Assembly: GCA_028564705.1 (NCBI GenBank)
Contig: JAPXFQ010002701.1
Location: 434,001 to 498,000 of the forward strand
Direction: 5' to 3'
Length of the DNA: 64,000 bases
Source: Apricaphanius iberus
Lineage: Eukaryota; Chordata; Actinopteri; Cyprinodontiformes; Aphaniidae
The notes below the pieces were generated by a model, which worked only from the letters and a program-made list of their open reading frames with translations, had not been told where the DNA came from and did no database searches. Both the position numbers and the translations under genes were made by a program. Positions 59,403 to 64,000 of the stretch are shown piece by piece. Within the stretch, counting starts at the first letter, position 1. Each line of letters begins with the position of its first letter.

Positions 59403-60243
59403 TGAAACCTTCAAGAAAATTACATACTGGACATTACCTGATTTCACAATTGTGCTCAGTTAGAGAATACAATCTGCAATGTATTACTCATTACATTTTC
59501 AATGCGAGATTGTGGGACAGATGCTGGCATTTTTTAGGTTAATTGACCATCACTTCTGTCTTTTATACTTTAAATAAAACCTCATTAAACTTCTGAACAA
59601 ATCACTGAATGGGATCAAGCATTTAAAACAATTTTAACATAATTAAAAACATTAAAACATGACTCAAAACCCTTAAAATATAATTTTAGTTTTGTGGTAT
59701 ACTGAAAAATGAGTGCTGTACAAAAAAAACCCTCTGTGAATTAAATTACTATTTAAATAATGTAATATATTTTCATTAGAAACTTTAGTCATGTCAAACA
59801 GCAGAATGTCACAACAGCATTAGCCCATTTACCTCTTATTTAGCACTAAACAATATGGATAATATCAATGTTTGTGGTACACCTTATTCCTAAAGTAAAT
59901 GTTAATTTTAAATTATTTTGCACAGCATACAGTGGTTCATATTTATTCTACTTTGTTTGAACTGTTCTAATACTATAAATACAAACTCCCATTGTTCCTG
60001 TCTCAAAGCAAAAAGCTTTACTTGAAATATTTGTTTTAGTTTTGCTGAATTTCATTCTGTTACTAGAAATCCCTAAATAAATCTAAGAATGCTTTTTGTA
60101 ACCCAATAAGCATTCCTCAGGTGCCATATGATACATATTGAGAAGACGGGCGTCATCTCATCTAGCCCTGAAACTGTTTTGTCTTGGTTCCCCAAGAAAT
60201 CTGATTTTAGAAATTTAATTTCTGTTTTTTAGACTCACCTTTA
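59403..60243. other. Unassigned AT-rich sequence
   Basis: Nothing recognised. Confidence 0.45.
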
Positions 60244-60251
60244 ATAAAAAC

Positions 60252-60613
60252 TAGGGATGCACCGATACTGGTAACGTGTATTGGGGCCTATACCAATCTT
60301 ATGTACTTGTATTGGTATTGGTTGGTTAACTAATTCCATGAACCGATACTTAAAATGTGGAAACTCTTCAATAATTTCACAGAAAATGTTAAATTTTCAC
60401 TTGAAATGTAACTTTTTTAAATAATATTTTATTTTTTATCTAAATTACCATAATTTCTTGTGCCAAGCAGAGAAGAAAATAAAACCAGTCCTCCAATTCA
60501 TTGCATGTTTTGTGTGGTAAAAGTACTGGCATTGGTACTTGATATCGGCAAGTACTCTAATCCTAGTATCGGTATCGTATCGGTTTGAAAAAAGTGGCAT
60601 TGTTGCATACCTA
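60252..60613. mobile_element. hAT MITE, 362 bp
   Basis: The left end TAGGGATGCACCGATAC and the reverse-complemented right end TAGGTATGCAACAATGCC form imperfect inverted repeats. Flanking octamers ATAAAAAC (60244-60251) and ATGAAAAT (60614-60621) match at 6 of 8. The interior has repeated 'GGTATTGG'/'GTATCGG' words. A partial copy is at 27617-27742. Confidence 0.72.
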
Positions 60614-61924
60614 ATGAAAATAATTCTTATTAATGTAAGTTTTTCCAGCTGCATCGATGATGACATTCAAATCCATTCTAATGGACTCATGAAACTGAGA
60701 TTTTAATATTTGGCCATAATGACTATATCGTACATTATCATGAACCTGTACGAAGCCTGTAAGCCTAAAAAAAAAATCCGAACTATGATGTATAGTAATG
60801 GCAGCATCATATTGAGAAAAAAAGTTTTGCTACATAATGAGCGATTTCAAAGTATTGTTATTAGAAAAGAGAGGAACATCTCAAGATATCACACATGAAA
60901 TTAAAATGATCAAAATGAATTGTGACTCTAATCATTGCACCAAATTAGTCTCAAATTGGTTTAAATTCAACAAATCTGAAGTTTTAGAGTGGCTATCACA
61001 AAGTGATCTCAGTCCCATAGAAAATGTATGTACAGAGCTTATATGTATGACTCTGTTTTCTGAGTTCTGCAAGCAGGGATGGACCACAATTTTAGAGTGT
61101 GAGAGCTTGTTAAGTAATTTGTGGAAGTAATGTGTCAAATAATTTAGGTTTCCCTCCACAAGCGTCTCACAAGGTCTTGGAATTCTGGCCCATGATACAA
61201 ATACATGAAAAAAGTATGAAAATTAAAACAGATCATCACAATAATCAATGTATGTAAGAGTATGAAAATTAAAAGCAAATGAAACATGATAATCCATTAA
61301 CAAATAGAGCAATTTAGGTTGGACATAAGAAACAAGGTCTGCAGCAGGTCTTATATGTATCTCGAAAACGCTTTAGAAAGGGTGATAATGGAATGATTTC
61401 TTGATGGGTTTTTGTTTATCCTGATGTAAACTGTGATTTGACTAATTTGACAGAGTTATTACCAGCTGATCTCTGTACAAACTCTGGACAAAAGATGACC
61501 CAGTAAATTTTCACAATTCAAAAGTGAAGTCTATACAACATCTCACAAATGGCCCACTCATTTCAGTGTGCAGCCTTGTTACAGAAAAGAGAACCAGCTG
61601 TCATCAAAAATCTGACAAGGACCTTTTGGCAACACATACAAATTTTCCTCAAAGCACATACATTTAAACCTGTAAAGCCTGAAGCCAGAAATTGCTTTGA
61701 TTGTAGTTGCAAATTGTCCTTCCTGCTCCACTATAGTGAAAGGAAGTAATCATAAAGCATCATGGTGGAGAGTTGTTACTGATGGACAATCAGGGTCTAA
61801 CGACAAGTTACAACTTTTCACATAAACACTTAAAAAATAAAAAATTTAAATATAAATTCATCCAATAACAAATTAGCTATTTTTGGCAGTTATTGCTAAA
61901 ATATAATTACAAGATTGAAACTAC
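60614..61924. other. Unassigned AT-rich sequence
   Basis: Nothing clear. 60710-61200 and 61490-61760 hold phrases such as 'GTCTCAAATTGG' and 'AGTGTGCAGCC' that may be very old Tc1 debris, but I cannot support it. Confidence 0.4.
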
Positions 61925-62675
61925 CCTCACTGGCCATTTTATTATGCACACCTGTCCAACTGCTCATTAACACAAATTTCTAATCAGCTAATCACATGGC
62001 GGAAACTCAATGCATTTAGGCATGGAGACATTGTCAAGACGATCTGCTGCATTTCAAACTAAGCATCAGAATGGAGAATAAGAGTGATTTAAGTGACTTA
62101 ACACGTGGCATGGTTGTTGGTGCCAGATGGGCTGATCTGCTGGGATTTTTTACGCACAACCATCTCTAGGGTTGACAGAGAATGGCCTAAAAAAGGTAAA
62201 ATATGCATTAGATAGAAACGCAACAGTAACTCAAATAACCACTCGTTACAACCAACGTATGCAGAAGAGCATCCCTGAAACGCCACAGCCTGAGCATTGT
62301 TACAGACCATGTTCTTACCTTTATGACCAAAGTGTAACCATCTTCTGATAGGTAATTCCATCAGGATAATGTGCTATGTTATAAAGCTCGAATAGTCTCA
62401 GACTGATTTCTTGAACATGACAATAAGTTCACTGTACTTAAATGGCCTCCAGAGTCAACAGAGCTCAATCGAATAGAGCATCTTTGGGATGTGGTGGAAC
62501 AGGAGTTTCACATCATGGATAGGCACCCAACAAATATGCAGAAACCGTGTGATGCTATCATGTCAATATGGACCAAAATCTCTGAGAAGTAGCTGGTATT
62601 CTGGCATAGAATTGTATAGAATCGTGTTTATAAACAGTTTTTTTCAAAAGGATTAGGGAGGGGCACATTCCAGAA
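61925..62675 (+). mobile_element. Tc1-like transposon relic with internal deletion
   Basis: The left terminus 'CACTGGCCATTTTATTATGC' and the 5' region ('CTAATCAGCTAATCACATGG', 'GACGATCTGCTGCATTTCAA') lead into transposase coding ('ACGTGGCATGGTTGTTGGTG', 'ACGCACAACCATCTCTAGG', 'AACCACTCGTTACAACCA'). The frame then jumps over several hundred missing bases to the catalytic end ('TTTCTTGAACATGACAATAA', 'GAGCATCTTTGGGATGTGG', 'GTGATGCTATCATGTCAATA'). Many stops. Same family as 36300-37803. Confidence 0.85.
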
Positions 62676-62684
62676 GCTTAATAT

Positions 62685-63060
62685 TGGCCTGCTCCATCCA
62701 TTACAAAACGAGTTTTGATCTGTTTGGGATCATTGTCCAGTTAGAAAACGATTTAATTCCAAGATTCAACCAACTGGTTGAGTGCAAGTTGAAAATTTTG
62801 AAGACATCTGTTTTTCCAGGGACTGGTAAACAAATGATCAGCATTGTGCCATCCCATCTAGGACAGTTATTGTAGCTTTTAAATCCTCTCCTTGATTGAT
62901 CTTGAATTTTTATCCTGTCATACTTTGTGTCATCTGACCATAAAACTTCTCTCCAGAAGGCATTTGGCATCTATGCCACCAAGGAAATTTAGCCACAGCT
63001 AATTTCAGTCATGGTTAAAGCTTTTAGTATTGGCTTTTCTCTCTTGTTTGGCACTGTCTT
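62685..63060 (-). mobile_element. Tc1-like relic
   Basis: Antisense Tc1 phrases: 'TGTTTGGGATCATTGTCCAG' (62718), 'GTCATCTGACCATAAAACTT' (62929), 'CTCTCCAGAAGGC'. It directly follows the preceding Tc1 in the opposite orientation. It is strongly decayed. Confidence 0.5.
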
Positions 63061-63539
63061 AGTAAGTGTTGGTAAACTAGCTTGTATGTGAACAAAATGC
63101 ATCACCTAATACAATACATACCACTGTTGTTCCAGGATCTTTCAGTTTATGACAGGCTTGAGTTTTTTATGTTTTTTTTTTTAGTTTCTGAATATCCTTA
63201 TCACTTTCATTTAATCTGTGGTTGAAACTAATTTGTCAGATGGTGGATCACAGAAGATTATTGGGGGTTCCAACAAAGCAATAATATAAAACACTCATTA
63301 GAAATTGGTTTTACGATGTGTAAAAAAGACTAATCTTGAACTTCTGAAATGGGCTCCTCAAAGCCTCTACCCAACTGAAAATAAAAAGGCTATTCTTAAA
63401 ACCAAACTGTAAAGAAACCAAACATTTCAATTACCTTTACCAATTCTTCCGAGAAGAGTGTCAAAATATCCTGCCAGAAAGAGTGAATGTTGCAAGTCAA
63501 TGACTTGATGCAATCAGCTTGGATTCCTTAAATACAAAA
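63061..63539. other. Unassigned sequence
   Basis: Nothing recognised. Confidence 0.4.
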
Positions 63540-63655
63540 CTTTTTAACTGATTTGGAATGTTTGTGTGATTGAACTGAAATGACTTTTCTTGTAAATTAC
63601 CTTGGGATGACATCTGTTATGAATTTTCACCATATAAATAAACTAATTTGAACTG
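63540..63655 (+). mobile_element. LINE 3' end (L2/CR1 type)
   Basis: 'TTACCTTGGGATGACATCTG', 'CACCATATAAATAAACTAAT' and a short TTGAAC-type tail reproduce the end of fish L2/CR1-type LINEs. Confidence 0.65.
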
Positions 63656-64000
63656 AACATTTATCACCATGTTTGTAGAAGCATACAAGGTGAAATGTAA
63701 CATCAGCAATACAGGACAGTACTCTGAAGCAGTGTAGAAGCTGTATTTACCCCTATCTCAAAGGACACAACTACTGTGAAATATACTATTAGTCCATAAA
63801 TGCTAAGATTTTCTTTCTTATGTCTGATGAGGCACCATTACAGTTAGATATTTCAACATATTTTGGACAGTCTAGGTGAGATACAACATAACGACTGGGA
63901 CTTTTACCAGATATAATAACAAATAATGGGTTTCTTCTTGGATATTGATCTCGATAATGAAGTTCTGCTAATGCATATTTGGTAAACTCCTTGTCCCATC
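63656..64000. other. Unassigned sequence
   Basis: Nothing recognised up to the window end. Confidence 0.4.

Overview
The window looks like a piece of a teleost fish nuclear genome, most likely intergenic or deep intronic. The base composition is AT-rich with a vertebrate-like lack of long ORFs. The recognisable content is the usual teleost repeat mix: L2/CR1-type LINE ends, a Rex3/RTE LINE, a tRNA-derived SINE with the common fish central domain, many Tc1-like fragments, PIF/Harbinger and hAT elements, and a piggyBac relic. I see no bacterial features (operons, Shine-Dalgarno sites, CRISPR). I could not identify one intact host protein-coding gene. Almost all translated ORFs over 60 codons are chance or lie in decayed transposons. 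Family names come from remembered family hallmarks, not from a search. Layout: 0-5 kb holds a LINE tail, a SINE and a 1.3-kb hAT element. 5.9-7.5 kb is an L2 LINE (minus strand, RT domain almost readable) nested in a Harbinger-like MITE. 10.2-10.8 kb is a MITE inside a purine-rich tract. 12.3-13.75 kb is a minus-strand LTR-retroelement relic (zinc knuckle, broken protease, perhaps an LTR end) interrupted by an L2 tail. 15.7-16.8 kb is the only CpG-rich block and the best candidate for a host promoter and first exon. 20-25.5 kb holds a Harbinger-type MITE, a tRNA-like SINE head, a piggyBac transposase pseudogene and a 972-bp Harbinger element. 27.6-28.9 kb has a hAT end, a pyrimidine-rich retroelement-like block and a 159-bp tandem duplication. 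31-36 kb contains several MITEs, one carrying an exon-like ORF with a splice donor. 36.3-37.8 kb is a Tc1 relic split by an LTR-like insertion. 40.7-43.4 kb holds a 1-kb Harbinger element related to the one at 24.4 kb, a hAT MITE and an LTR-like block. 45-53 kb is a graveyard of at least six Tc1-like fragments in both orientations, one carrying a 201-bp hAT MITE with a clear 8-bp target duplication. 57.75-59.39 kb is a 5'-truncated Rex3-type LINE bounded by a perfect 13-bp target duplication. 60.2-63.7 kb holds a hAT MITE, two more Tc1 fragments and a LINE tail. How the parts relate: the elements do not form one pathway. They record successive insertions, some nested, so relative ages can be read (L2 after Harbinger, hAT MITE after Tc1, LTR-like block after Tc1, MITE after the purine tract). 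Functional host DNA, if any, is most likely the CpG-rich block near 16 kb and a few repeat-free segments that look like candidate conserved non-coding DNA, which I cannot prove from one sequence.
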